A stretch of 64,000 nt of DNA from Epiperipatus broadwayi. Lineage: Eukaryota; Onychophora; Udeonychophora; Euonychophora; Peripatidae. A program made the translations under genes and the position numbers. The notes below the pieces were generated by a model that saw only the letters and a program-made list of their open reading frames with translations, did no database searches and was not told the origin of the DNA. Positions 46,000 to 57,240 of this stretch are shown piece after piece (positions within the stretch are counted from its first letter, which is position 1; every line of letters begins with the position of its first letter). The stretch is taken from the NCBI GenBank assembly GCA_028023455.1, contig JAQFVV010000347.1, positions 248,001-312,000 of the forward strand, written 5' to 3'.

Positions 46000-46985
46000 A
46001 TTGTCATATTTTAAAGAATATTTATAAAAATGCAACAGCAACAATTAGATTATGTAATGATACAAGGAGAGAAGGGTGTAAGACAGAGTGTCTCCATATC
46101 TCCAAAACCTTTTATAGCAGTGCTGCAAAAAGTATTTTGTGGATTAAAATGGAAAGCTAAAGGAGTTAAAGTAAATGGAGATGATTTAAGTCATTTAGAT
46201 TTTGCAGATGATGTAGGTGTTTTTGCAAATAATGCTTTAGAACTGCAGGAAATGTTACAGAAGTTATCAGATGAAAGTAGGAAAGTAGGTTTAAAGATGA
46301 ATGTCAAAAACACTAAAGTAATGGTTAGTGGATTTTCTCAAAATATGAAAATGAAGATTGATTATTGTGAGTTAGAAGAAGTTAACAGTTATAAATATCT
46401 TGGTCAGATTATTAATACAGAGGGAAACATAATCGATGAAATTAATCATAGAATTAAATTTGGTTGGAGTGCTTTTGGTAGAAGTGCTTTTGGTAGAAAT
46501 AACTTGATATACTAAATGGAAATATGCCTATGTGTGTTGAAAATGAAGGTTTTTAATAACTGTGTTTTACCAGTTCTTACTTATGGATCTGAGACTTGGA
46601 CACTTAATTAGAAGAGCAATACAGACTTCAGACTACTCAAAGAAGTATGGAAAGATGCATGTTGGGCGTAACAAGAAGGAATCGAAAATGCAATATATGG
46701 GTAAGAGAACAAACCGGTGTTAACCCATTGAAAAAATTAAAAGACTGGTGGAGTTGGGCTGGACATATTGCTAGAGGATATGATAATAGATGGACAATTG
46801 AAATCTTAAACTGGATTCCAAGAGATTGTAAAAGACCCAGAAAGAGACTGCATGTGAGATGGATGGATGAAATAAGAAAGTGTGCAGAAGAGAAGCTAAA
46901 GGATTAGAGAAGGTGGACTGAACTTGGAGAGACCTTCATCCAGCAGTGGATTGCTAATGGTTGATGATGATACACCAAGTCTATA

Positions 46986-48621
46986 AAGATAAAAAATTAT
47001 TTTTTGGATGAAATAATACTGAAATGTCATCCATGTAAGCTGTGCATTAAATATTACCTTTCATCTTTGGTATATATATATATTTTAGGTAATTCTTTCT
47101 TGAGGTTTCTGGTTAATTAATGGGTTGATGTAGGTAGTAAAAAATAAAACCCTTAAAGGAGAGCCTTGAAGTATTGAGTAATAAAGGTTAAAGTTGAGTA
47201 TCTTCCATTAAGAGTTATGTATATATCAGATGCAGTAGTATATTTATGATAATATACAAAATTGATTTGGGCACTTTGATATCTACCAGCCTACAAATGA
47301 AAAGGTAAACTGGGGTCATATCAAAAGCTGATTTGATATTGGAGTGTTTTTTTTTGTTTTTTTTTTAGCTAAATCTAATAAAGTCCTAAAGAAATCTAGC
47401 TTGATCATTTGATGAATCTGTATTTGCAAATTGCATCTTTTACAGTACTGACAACATTTGCCTTAGTAACTAGTAAATTCTAAAATTGTTTTATTAACGC
47501 GCTCATTGATATAGGCTGCAAGTTTGTCAATTCAGAGATTTTTTTCTGTTTTTTTTTGTATGGAATGAGAAGTCGTGAATATAGACCATATATATAATAT
47601 ACGTCTTTAGATAAGAAATTAGTTAAGTTTAAAAGAAATGTATTTGTGAAGTGGCTTAAATATGTATAAATAGAGAAACACCATGTATTCCTCAATGGTA
47701 TGAGCTTATCATTATGGTGAGTTCTGAGTAAATTCATTGGATGTAACAATTATATTATTATCAGGTTTCCCAAGATAATGCAGAGTAGGGTTAAAGTTTT
47801 CTTTTTTTATTTTGCAATTTCTAATGTGTGTTAATTGGTATTAATTGTTTGTATCCAGAAATGATGTATTTCTGTACCTTAATTGCAAGAAAGAGCTATG
47901 TAGGGAGTTCACTCAGAGTCCAGCAGATACAATGCTTAGACGATAAAAGAAATTTATTCAAATATATTACCAAATATTCTCTTAGTAATTTACAGGTTAT
48001 TCTATAAGAGTTTTTCAGAGCAAAAACTATTTCACAGTCTTGTAGTATAGATCTTGGTTAGAATTATTTTTTTTTGCATAATTCATCTACAATTGCTGAA
48101 AGCATAGATGGCAAAAATTTGTTCCTATGGATATAATCAATAATATATTATTTTTACAAAAGCAATCTGACATTGAACAGGATAATTTCTAGATATTGAA
48201 TTTTAAATTATATATACATCAGAAAAAAAGGAATTCTGTAGTTTGATTTGGAAGATATTGTTCTTTCAATAGGAATTAGAGTAACTAATCTGAAAAAGAA
48301 TTTATGAAAGAAAGTCTGATATTATGATGAAGCATTGGAGAGTATATGGCTATATCTATCAATGATGAGATGCTGCCATTATTAAATGAAAGTTATTAAG
48401 TAATAGTTCTTCTACACTTAACTGACTGAATGTTTAGTTATTTATCCATTTTTATGATAAATTTACTATAGTTCATTTTAAAATCCCTTAATAGCAACTC
48501 TTGATGAGGGGAAGGTACAAATATATAATTTGGTATTACAATTAACCTATTTATTATTATTGGTCCCAGAAGTACATATACAAATACTATGTTGAAAACT
48601 GTGGTTTGATGTTGCAAGTAC
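46986..48621. other. Gene-free AT-rich sequence
   Basis: No gene recognised. Possibly older repeat DNA. Confidence 0.45.
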
Positions 48622-48632
48622 TGGTTAATATA

Positions 48633-48766
48633 AACAAGGCAAAACTCTCCATACAGTAGTGTCACCCTGTGCCAACCAGAGTAATCAATGGATGCACTAT
48701 GGTATGGAGAGTTTTGCCTTGTTTATAAACAATTATGTGCTAGTATAAAAGATGGTGATCATGTGA
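48633..48766. mobile_element. Mini family A palindrome with target duplication
   Basis: Inverted GGCAAAACTCTCCATACAGTAG / ACTATGGTATGGAGAGTTTTGCC with CAACCAGAGTAATCAATGGATGC between, then the family end (GTGCTAGTATAAAAGATGGTGATCATGTGA). Flanked by TGGTTAATATA at 48622-48632 and 48767-48777 (11 bp). The ribozyme region is deleted. Confidence 0.8.
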
Positions 48767-48777
48767 TGGTTAATATA

Positions 48778-50689
48778 TTTGAGGTAATACACTATTTAAA
48801 CAATTGAATGGTGTTGTCTTATTAATAATGATCCTAGTACCTGCCAGTGATGTGGAGGATGTTCTTGAGAATAAAGAACATCATAGGATATGTAAGTATG
48901 TAGAGGGTCAGCTCATGAATTGCTGGAAATTTTTGTCTTGAAAAGTCCAAGTACATGTGGCTTATCAATGCCATACCATTTAATCAAATAGTATTTTTTC
49001 CCACAAAGTTCAAACCCCTGATATTAAATGCACCAAGTTATTAAGTTAATTAATTTATATTAGTATAAAAAGGCAAGAAAATGCAAACTAAAGCTAATTT
49101 TCTCTAAAAGTGTAAACTATCGATATAAAGTCTATCATCATTATTGTTTGGTTTTTACTATCCTTTTCAGTAAGTAATTAGATCCCTCTAGTGGCAGTTT
49201 TCACAACATGTCTGAGTTCTTATATTGTAAACAATCACTACATGACATATTTACTTTATCAGTTGCAGACATAATTTAATCAGTTGAAAATTCTGCATTT
49301 GTAATTTGTGTGAACAATATTATGGCATTCATTTTTTTTATCTCCACTAAACAAGAAATCTTCATTTTCACTATTGACTACTATTGGAGGTACTTTTTTC
49401 CCCATGTTTTTTGACTGAGGTCATCCAGATTTTCATTTGGTGATAGGGTCACTAGTATCCATTTTTATCTGTGTATGACTAATATTTGTTGTGTCTATTA
49501 CTTCACCTGAAATTTTGCTAATCATTACTGTTTATGAATTTGGCTTTTTTGGATTTTTTTGCATATTGCCATCTTAGATTTATAGCCTTAAGCAAATTAA
49601 AACTTTTCTTATTAAAGTTGGGTTTGATATCAATGTTACTTTCTTCAATTACCACTTTCCACTGTTAGCTTTTTTTTATCCATCTGATATACGAGACTGC
49701 CATAGTATGAAAATCTTTAGATTTTTTAATTGGATTGCTTTTTAGATCATTGATGACAATTACACTGTTGACAATGAAGTTTGGTATATACATTGATTAT
49801 ATGCCTATGATATATACAAGGAAAGAAGTGTGACTTAAGGTTTCAAATTCTTAACAGAAGTGTAGCCTTTTGATCTCACACCTGTGTTGTAAATCATTAG
49901 GGTCTATATTCTTATTAAAGTCTCACTCAAAACCATATGCATTAAGATGGACTGAACTGGCATATTTTTAGGTAGATTGTTTTAAAACCAACTTATTTTC
50001 TAAATGGTTGCATCACTTTATTGAAGTCACTGACCATATAAATTTACATAGGTATTCTGTAATAATCTTGTAATATTTTTTTTTTCTGTTTTCATGTACT
50101 TTGATAAGTGCATATTTATCTGCTGTGTGAATTTTTCTTCTAAATTTATTTCTCTGATCTTTTCTAAAATACTCTTTACTGGTGTATTTTGATTTGAGAT
50201 GTTCATCAAACTGGTTCCCACATACTATTAGTGCTTAATCTATCATAGAATAATGCTTTAGGAGTAGTTTCTCTCCATAACTGAAACACAATCTGTGAAA
50301 AATCATTTAAATGATTAAATAAGCTCCCTTGTAATGGGTGAGTTGAATGAATTATATTTTGAATCTTTTCTTCAGATGAGTCATCCTGAATCTATTATAG
50401 GCATCTCAGAATTACTTTGACAGGATGTCCAGTTTTATTTTATCATTAACCTTTTAATGATAAGGTTATTATTAGAGCTACTTATAATAATTTTACCATC
50501 TTTATCTGTTTAATTTTCTTTTAATTATACTTTGATTGTGATATGTTTGGAGAAAAAGATCAAGATATTTTAATTCTAGATCACTGACCTCTTATTTCTC
50601 CTTATTCCAATTTTTGGATATTTAAAAATAAGTATAATACCTTTTATTAGCCTAAACTGGGATATTATAAATTATTAAATGCACTATTA
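48778..50689. other. No supported gene; possible very old coding remnant
   Basis: On the minus strand between about 50300 and 49250, short readable stretches such as QLWRETTPKALFYDRLSTNS and FNKKSFNLLKAINLRWQYAK are less biased than chance sequence here and might derive from a retroelement ORF. They match no family I can name, and stops separate them. Confidence 0.25.
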
Positions 50690-50722
50690 TTACTATTATT
50701 ATTACTGTTATTGTTGTTGTTG

Positions 50723-50774
<52 letters not shown>

Positions 50775-50775
50775 T

Positions 50776-50833
<58 letters not shown>

Positions 50834-50885
50834 GTTACTATTATTATTATTATTATTACTGTTATTGTCATTGTTCTTGTTGTTG

Positions 50886-50917
<32 letters not shown>

Positions 50918-50918
50918 T
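50690..50918. repeat. Compound trinucleotide microsatellite (ATT/GTT/TAC)
   Basis: Blocks of TTA, TTG, TTA, TAC and ACT, TTA, TTG and TTA triplets in succession. Apparent poly-Leu, poly-Tyr, poly-Asn and poly-Thr frames are artefacts. Confidence 0.97.
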
Positions 50919-51079
50919 AAAAGTCGGTCTTCAGTTCATTTTACCTTAAAACCTGTTATTCAGATAGTCTTAAATTTCCCCCATTGTTTTGATTATTGAA
51001 CTAATATAATACACATTTTTACAATAATAATTATTTTAGTTTAAATAATAAAATTTATAATATGCTCCTTGTTAAATAG
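50919..51079. other. Gene-free AT-rich sequence
   Basis: No supported feature. Confidence 0.45.
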
Positions 51080-51975
51080 TATAATGTGATGTGATGTGAT
51101 GCACTACAACTTCTCCTTATATGGAGTCAGGAATCTCCCAGTAACTATGCCCAGAGAAACCTGTTAACCACTTTACCATCCATTTCCATTGCCCACTCTA
51201 AGTTTTTCCATAATTTGCCCCATTCCATTTCCACAACATAATCCTTGTCAACTCCATGGCCTTATTTCTAAATCCCCTTATCTTTTCCCAAACCCAGCAT
51301 AAAAACCAATAACCCACTTTCTGTATAATGACTTTGTTCATATTTATTCTTCTATAACTTCATTATTTGTACCCTTTCTACTTCCAAGCATTTACATTGA
51401 ATTAACAGATACCTAATATTTTATATGCCTTCCTTACACAACTTGCAGACTAAATCATCCATATTTTTCCATTTACATGTATATTCTCTTGTTGCTAAAG
51501 ATCACGTTTGAGCCTTAACCAATAAACTACTTTCCTTACTATTATCATAAATTAACTCACACACAATGTTCCGTTTACTTCTATATATATATTTAAACTC
51601 TTTTTACTCTCCATACTAGTTCTCCATCTCTCCAACTCACTATTCTTTATTAATGCATCTATTCTTCTATCCCAGTCATTACCACTATAACACTCAACAA
51701 TCCTCCTAACACAATCATCTTACCTTTTGTACAAATATACTGATATAAATTCTTTATCCAAATCTTCTGCATACTACATTATCTTTCTCGCCCATCTTAT
51801 TGACTGCTCTTTACTTGTAAGCCAATTAAATACTATTTTGCTATTCTTTTACATAAACTACAATCTATCGAGCATTTTCATTTTGCTTTTTACATCTCTC
51901 ATATAAAAACTTGACCATCCCATTTTCCCTTGAATTGCCTCCTTTGCTGTTCACACATACTGCGTGTAATATTTA
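51080..51975 (-). pseudogene. Non-LTR retrotransposon C-terminal remnant with zinc-knuckle-like block
   Basis: Minus-strand reading shows MVKFLYERCKK, VVCRRFG, SLLVKAQT.SLATREYTCKW (. = stop), MDDLVCKLCKEG, RYLLIQCKCLEVERV, YTESGLLVFMLGLGKDKG and, near the end, MEWGKLWKNL. The CxxC plus later Cys, following a 'TREYTCKW' basic region, fits the C-terminal domain of LINE ORF2 proteins (CPxC...H...C type). At its 3' end is a short repeat, ACATCACATCACATCACATT, like the short tandem tails of several LINE clades. Many stops; no RT core. This is a different lineage from the RTE and CR1/jockey-like copies. Confidence 0.55.
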
Positions 51976-53467
51976 ATTTATTACAGTGGTGTCCATCTGT
52001 AGCATATTTGTAATTTATATTATTTATTTTCTTCATTAAGACCTTAACTTTAACAGTGATGAATAATATTTGATTGAAGCATCAGGAATTTAAATAAAAT
52101 AATGTACAGTTTAAGCCAAAATATACTTTATTTATATAAAATAAATATCTCATTTACATATGTTTAATTTCAAATAAGAATGACATATCATAAATTCTAG
52201 AAAATTTTGCAAGTGTCATTCATTCAGGCATAATAAAAATAATTTAAAGTGATCACTTAACATCTTCACGCTCTCATTCCCAAATGCTTAAGATTTACCC
52301 ATACATAAACATTTGGGTTGAAAGGATAGATGGATTCATTCTATCTTTCCACAGACTTTATCTTGTGTTTGGAAGTGAGAGTATTCATTTATAGTTAAAA
52401 ATCCATAAAGCACATGTGCATTAGCTTAATGGCTGATTATTACTATTAAAACATAGTGCTATATAAACTAAATATCTTATTTACATATAATGTTTATATA
52501 AATATTAAGTAATTGCTTTAGTTTTACATTATCATACCATAAATAAATAATATATATATCTACCAAAATGTGTTAATTTGTTCAAACTATTGTTTGATAC
52601 ATTTTATTTTAAAATGTAAAAATTGAAATATACCATTATATATTATATCATCTTAAAATAAATAATGCAATGTTAAATACAATAATGTAAGAAACTTTTA
52701 TGATTATAGATAGTGATATAATATGACTAATTTGTGTTTACCTGTAAATTCTCTATAATAAATAACTTATATAGACTTTGTCTTCAATTTGTAATCATAA
52801 ATCTGTTCTAATTCTTTCACATTTTAACATTTCCACCATTATTCTTTAGTGGTATCTTGGGTTATATTTCCAACATTTTATTTACTTTTACATCTTTATT
52901 TTGTAATGCATATCAATAAATTTTATTTTCTTCATGAAAAATATAAATTTAAAAATGAAAAATATTTCTAAAAATAATATTCCAACCTTGCTGATACAGA
53001 CAGAAACTAATAAACTGAAATATATAATCAAGATAGCTTTATTTTATATCAATCAGTTGCCACATTGTCAATAAAAACAGTAAATAAGTGAACCCAAATG
53101 TATTATTATTAAGTAATCATAAAGCAATGGAATTATATTGTAAAATTTTAAATTTCATCTATAATTATTAAAAAATGACAAAAAATTATTGTAAAGGTTA
53201 GTAGCCAAATGTTATACAACCTCAAAGTAAATTAATTTAAATCATATTCTGTTTGTTTTGGTACAATATTTATCAGTAAATCTGTACATATAGACAAAAA
53301 GTAAAGCAATTTATAAAAATACATTGGCTTTCTATAAGAAAGCATTTTTGCTATACTTTCTAATGAAAATTAGTCTTCTAGTTGAAATATTAAAGTGGTT
53401 GTATAGAAAAGTAATTATGTTTTGTTCTTATTTAATTATATATTTTCTTTAGTTAGTTATATATTTC

Positions 53468-53468
<1 letters not shown>
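51976..53468. other. Gene-free AT-rich sequence with one imperfect hairpin
   Basis: A fold-back of about 120 bp at 52268-52388 (CTCTCATTCCCAAATG...TGTTTGGAAGTGAGAG with an inner GGATAGA/TCTATC stem). Otherwise nothing recognised. Confidence 0.45.

Positions 53469-53470
<2 letters not shown>

Positions 53471-53547
<77 letters not shown>
53471..53547. repeat. (AT)n microsatellite
   Basis: About 77 bp of pure AT dinucleotides, immediately next to the family B repeat. Confidence 0.98.
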
Positions 53548-53549
<2 letters not shown>

Positions 53550-53800
53550 GAGCTTGCCAATAGCTCTTAACAAGCCTTTTTCAGAATATCCCCAACCCTA
53601 GACTGTTTTCTGCTTCTGGCTTTCTCAGTGAGATGCTAGGATATTCAAACATTAGATTTAAAATACCAGATCAATCCCAGAACTTCATCTAATGGTTAAT
53701 TATTAAATAAAAAATCCAGATTTCTAATGTAAATAGCCATATGGGACTGAACTAAGTTCAGATACACCATATATTAGTAGCTTTAGCAAAATAAAATCAC
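53548..53800 (-). repeat. Family B repeat with hammerhead
   Basis: Minus-strand unit related to the L repeats at 59.3-60.3 kb: CTACTAATATATGGTGTATCTGAACTTAGTTCAG, CATATGG, TCTAATGTTTGAATATCC, the ribozyme, then GGCTTGTTAAGAGCTATTGG. It lies next to the AT microsatellite. No ORF. Confidence 0.7.
53585..53645 (-). ncRNA. Hammerhead-like ribozyme, family B
   Basis: Core CTGAGAA (53628-53622; G8 to A) and GAAA (53610-53607). Outer stem I AATATCC (53645-53639) pairs perfectly with GGATATT (53591-53585). Inner stem I ATCTCA pairs with TAGGGT in five of six positions. Stem II is only two pairs. Stem III A...T is followed by C17 at 53601. Activity is unlikely, but the architecture is clear. Confidence 0.6.
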
Positions 53801-55719
53801 CAAAACCTTAATAGAAAAAAATATAATTTCAACATATACAGTATATATGTGTGTGTTTATATGTAAATTCAAGAAGTAATATATCCTTTAAATAGTTAAT
53901 TGTACAACTAAGATTTTTCAGTTTTTACCTTTCCTTTATTTTCCTTGTCTCTCCTTTTCCCACTCTCTCTCTCCTCATCTTTTCTCATTTTTCTCATTAT
54001 TTTTTTTTCTGCACATGTGTAGTGACAAATTTGATGTTTAGTACCTTTAATCATTGATTGACTTTAACATTATTTTAGTTAGTTATCTATATTTAAAATT
54101 ATAGCACATTAAGACGTCAATCATCCCTTGTCACATATTAAATAACATCAAAAAAAAATGCTCAATAGCCAAATCATTTTTTTTGTGATAGAAATTGGTT
54201 CTACTTTCATTAGAATCTGTCTACATACAGGAAAAAATTTTGATTTATTTTTCATCTGACATCAAACTAGATCTTAGGATTCATATTATTTTTGATATCT
54301 AGGTGACTTTTACCTAATTTATTAATTACCTTTTTCCTTGTTGCACAACCCAATTGATATAAACTTATTGATTGTTACTAGAAAGTAATGATAAATTTGG
54401 ATTTTATTCCATCCATAATCATTAGTGTCTTTTTTTTGTTATTACTAGTATTCTTCTTGCAATAACATTTATTTTATTTATAATTGCATGTTTTTGTGCA
54501 TTCTCTATTCTTAGATTCAGCTAAGCAAGTTTGACTAATCAGTTGTTACTAAGTAAAATGAAGGAATTATGCTATAGAGATATTGTTTTAATTATAATGA
54601 CCTCATCAAATACACTCCTACCAATAACCTATCTACTACTTTCATTCTATTTGTTTTAGCTAATATTAACTAAATAAACATAAATTTGCACATTTGCATT
54701 TTTTTTTATTCATTGTAATGCTCTTAATTAATATGAGTCTGTCTAATATTATTTAAAATTTTTAATAATCAAATAGTTTCTAGGAAGGTCATATGATGTT
54801 TGAGCACTGGAAATGATAGATTAATTTTTAATCAAGGCCTGTGGTGAACAACATTGCCATAATCAAATGTGTAGGCTTCAGATTGCTAAACCAGCTCATT
54901 TTATAATAGAAACACAATAATAACATTTACAATTTCAAATCACTTCTTACATTCAATACTTTTATTGTAATTAGATTTTAAAAATATATTATCAAAGTCA
55001 TCATGAATTTTGAAGAAATTTAAAAACAATCAATTTATTGTTATTTATATTGATTATTGTACAAAATAATAATAATATAATTTTATGTGTTGTTCAAAAG
55101 CATATTTGGTTTACCTTTCAATTTACCAGACAGGTTTGTTTTTAATAACTACTTTTCTCAATTGATATTAATTGGAGATTGATCTAGAATTCATAGTTTT
55201 TATTTCTGCACTTGAAACTAGAATCATATTAAATTGTTTTATTTATTTATTTTCAATAGAAATCTACAGTTGTTGAATTTTTGTGACATTAAATAAGAGG
55301 TGTGGGTTCCATTGTAGTTTATGAACATATACATCAATGTACTCTTGTTTATTGTGTCTTTTTAGTTGTCTCATTTCTAATTATAACATTCTCTAGTTTA
55401 ACGTTTTCTTGCTCTTCTGAGTTGTATTTACTAAAAACATATTTGCAAATTGTTTTTTTTTTGTCCTGGCTGTTGTGTATCTACACTTAATAAAAATATC
55501 AGTTATTTTCCTCTGAAATCATTCAATCCTGAGCAATCAATGAAGTTTGTTAATATTTTAAAAAAGATTAGCAAATTGTAGTTTAAATTTATTAGAATAT
55601 TTTTAAAAATTAAAAATACCAATTATTATTACGTCTTTTGTAATAGTTTTGTTTCTCTAGCTTTGCATTAAAAATGATCATTTCTTATATTGAATCTGTT
55701 GAGTTTAATACAATCTAGA
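53801..55719. other. Gene-free AT-rich sequence
   Basis: No supported gene. The part nearest 55500-55719 may contain eroded upstream parts of the PLE that follows. Confidence 0.45.
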
Positions 55720-56400
55720 AATGCACATTTTCTGTTACTTCCAATGTAAGGTTATTCTACTGAATTTTCATTTGAATGATTTTATATATTTTGGATTCCC
55801 TAATTTTTTTTTTTTAATGATTTTATGGTTTATAGATATTCCACTCTATTCTAATGTTAGTTTCATCAATTCTTCTGCTCATGCCTTAATAAAACCTGTA
55901 GCAAATCGAATACAAACAAACATTCTCTCTATAAAATTATATATATACAACACACCCCACTTCATTTCTATTATAAATAATTTAAAAATCATATTAAACG
56001 ATATCCTTATGAGCTTTCATGTTGTCTCATTATTTACTAACACCAATTGACAAAGCAATAAATATAGTCTCTAAATGTTGCAATTTGGAGAATCATATTA
56101 CTACGTTAGCTAAACATTGTTTTTCTAATACCAATCCTCTTATTACCAATCTAAGACTTTTTACTTGCTTTATTAATTCTTTCATAATAGTAATTTTATT
56201 ACAGCTACTTTTAAATTTTTCTTAAATATTTTTATTCTTAGTTTATTTTAGTCTATTGCTTTTTAATAATGTAGACATACATTTAAATTTGAAACTCTCC
56301 ATTGATCCTCTTTTTACTATGCTCCTTCTACGTATATTTCCAATTTTACTCTTTTAAAAGATAATCTTAATTCCAACTGAAGCTTATAAACTCCAGGTTC
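55720..56400 (+). pseudogene. Penelope-like element reverse transcriptase remnant
   Basis: Plus strand: FYGL followed by PLYSNVSFINSSAHALIKPV corresponds to the PLE block GLPKIHK...LRPIVS...PTHALA. YNTPHFISIINNLKI and LNDILMSFHVVSLFTN follow. The last is RT motif A, (L)VSFDVVSLFTN, with the catalytic Asp replaced by His. After a one-base frame change come TPIDKAINIVSKC and a degenerate region as far as about 56400. Motif C (YVDD) and the GIY-YIG domain are not seen. Two frames of 109 and 68 codons cover most of it. The residues differ from the minus-strand PLE at 60.4-61.7 kb, so this is a separate lineage. Confidence 0.75.
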
Positions 56401-56553
56401 TGCACATGTACTCTTTCTTAAAACTGTTTCCAGACCCAGTATGGATCAAAACAATCTAATCAATTTTTTTTCTTCGCCAATTTATTAAATAAACTATATA
56501 TTTGTGTCAATATACAATAATTATTTATTTTATAAAGTGCAAACAGTATTGAA

Positions 56554-56657
56554 ATTAAATTGAGAGACTGCAAACCTCTCGCACTCATTGGCTGTTACAT
56601 ACTGATTGGCTGTTAGATACTAATGAGCGCCAGAAATTTGCAGTCTCTCAATTTAAT
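56554..56657. repeat. Short hairpin element
   Basis: Perfect 21-bp inverted ends (ATTAAATTGAGAGACTGCAAA at 56554-56574, its complement at 56637-56657) enclosing a direct repeat ATTGGCTGTTACATACT / ATTGGCTGTTAGATACT. 104 bp in all; it could be a small MITE-like element. No clear target duplication. Confidence 0.6.
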
Positions 56658-56849
56658 ACAATAATTATGAACAGTTGGTTATTCACATGGGAATGTTAGT
56701 GTTATGTGACATTAATGAGAATTTTAAAAAAAATTAATTGTAAATTGATATTCAGGATGGCCAATTTGCTGTAAGCTGGTTATATCTATATTTTTTTTTA
56801 TTAAATGTTGGTATTTGGAATATTTTAGAGTTCATTTTAGATTTTTTGT

Positions 56850-56990
56850 TTATATGGATGAAATAAGAAAGTGTGCAGGGGTGATGTGTAAAAGAGAAGC
56901 TAAAGATCAGAGAAGATGGATTGAACCTGGAGAGACCTTCATCCTGCAGTGAATTGATAATGGTTGATGATGATGATAACGATGATATAT
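56850..56990 (+). pseudogene. RTE-type LINE 3' end fragment
   Basis: WMDEIRKCAG-like coding followed by EAKDQRRWIEPGETF and a tail GTTGATGATGATGATAACGATGAT, as in the other RTE copies. The short 3' fragment grades into a TA microsatellite around a TAAGCTTAAGCTTTA palindrome. Confidence 0.8.
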
Positions 56991-57094
56991 ATATATATAA
57001 GCTTAAGCTTTAATATATATATATATATATTACTATGGATTTTTTTATGATTTTCAATTATCCTGTAAATATATATCATCAAATTTTGGTTTAA

Positions 57095-57240
57095 AATAGA
57101 ATAGGCTGGATCTGCCACCAGACATGATGACAACAAAAGGATAATTGAAATCTTAAATTGAGTTCCAAAAGATTGTCAATAACATAGAAAGAGAATACAC
57201 TTGCTGAGTGATAAATAAAAATGTTGATAAGAGAAATTTG
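57095..57240 (+). pseudogene. Degenerate RTE-type LINE C-terminal fragment
   Basis: HDDNKRIIEILN.VPKDC (. = stop) and RKRIHL with stops correspond to DDNRWTIEILNWIPRDC and RKRPH of the other copies. It lies about 100 bp after the preceding fragment, out of normal order. Confidence 0.6.

Larger units (their letters stand above)
42780..46985 (+). pseudogene. Long RTE-type LINE copy (endonuclease and RT), interrupted
   Basis: Same lineage as the 9.2-kb copy but much longer. Endonuclease: IIGLCEVRRKGEETIDL, GHILYYKG, then after an intervening 180 bp TSGVGFIINKKWNN, MQIIQVYTPTSYHSDE, KIVMGDFNARIGK and KSDYRLVRYKICV. The last normally reads SDHR, so the catalytic His appears as Tyr. A linker is followed by a family A insertion (44008-45192). 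RT: APSNNGIIIDIL, NAVLIFKKGDKENIGNYRPI, REQAGFKSGFRTVDYI, RFGFVDYKKAFDS, SPKPFIAVLQ, LDFADDVGVFAN and EVNSYKYLGQIIN. C-terminus: GSETWT, CMLGVTRRNRK, WSWAGHIAR and RWMDEIRKC, then a GTTGATGATGAT tail. Frameshifts, stops and three small tandem duplications inactivate it. Confidence 0.9.

Noticed and set aside
50665-50999. Open frames encoding poly-Leu, poly-Asn or poly-Thr
   Set aside because: Compound triplet microsatellite, as above.
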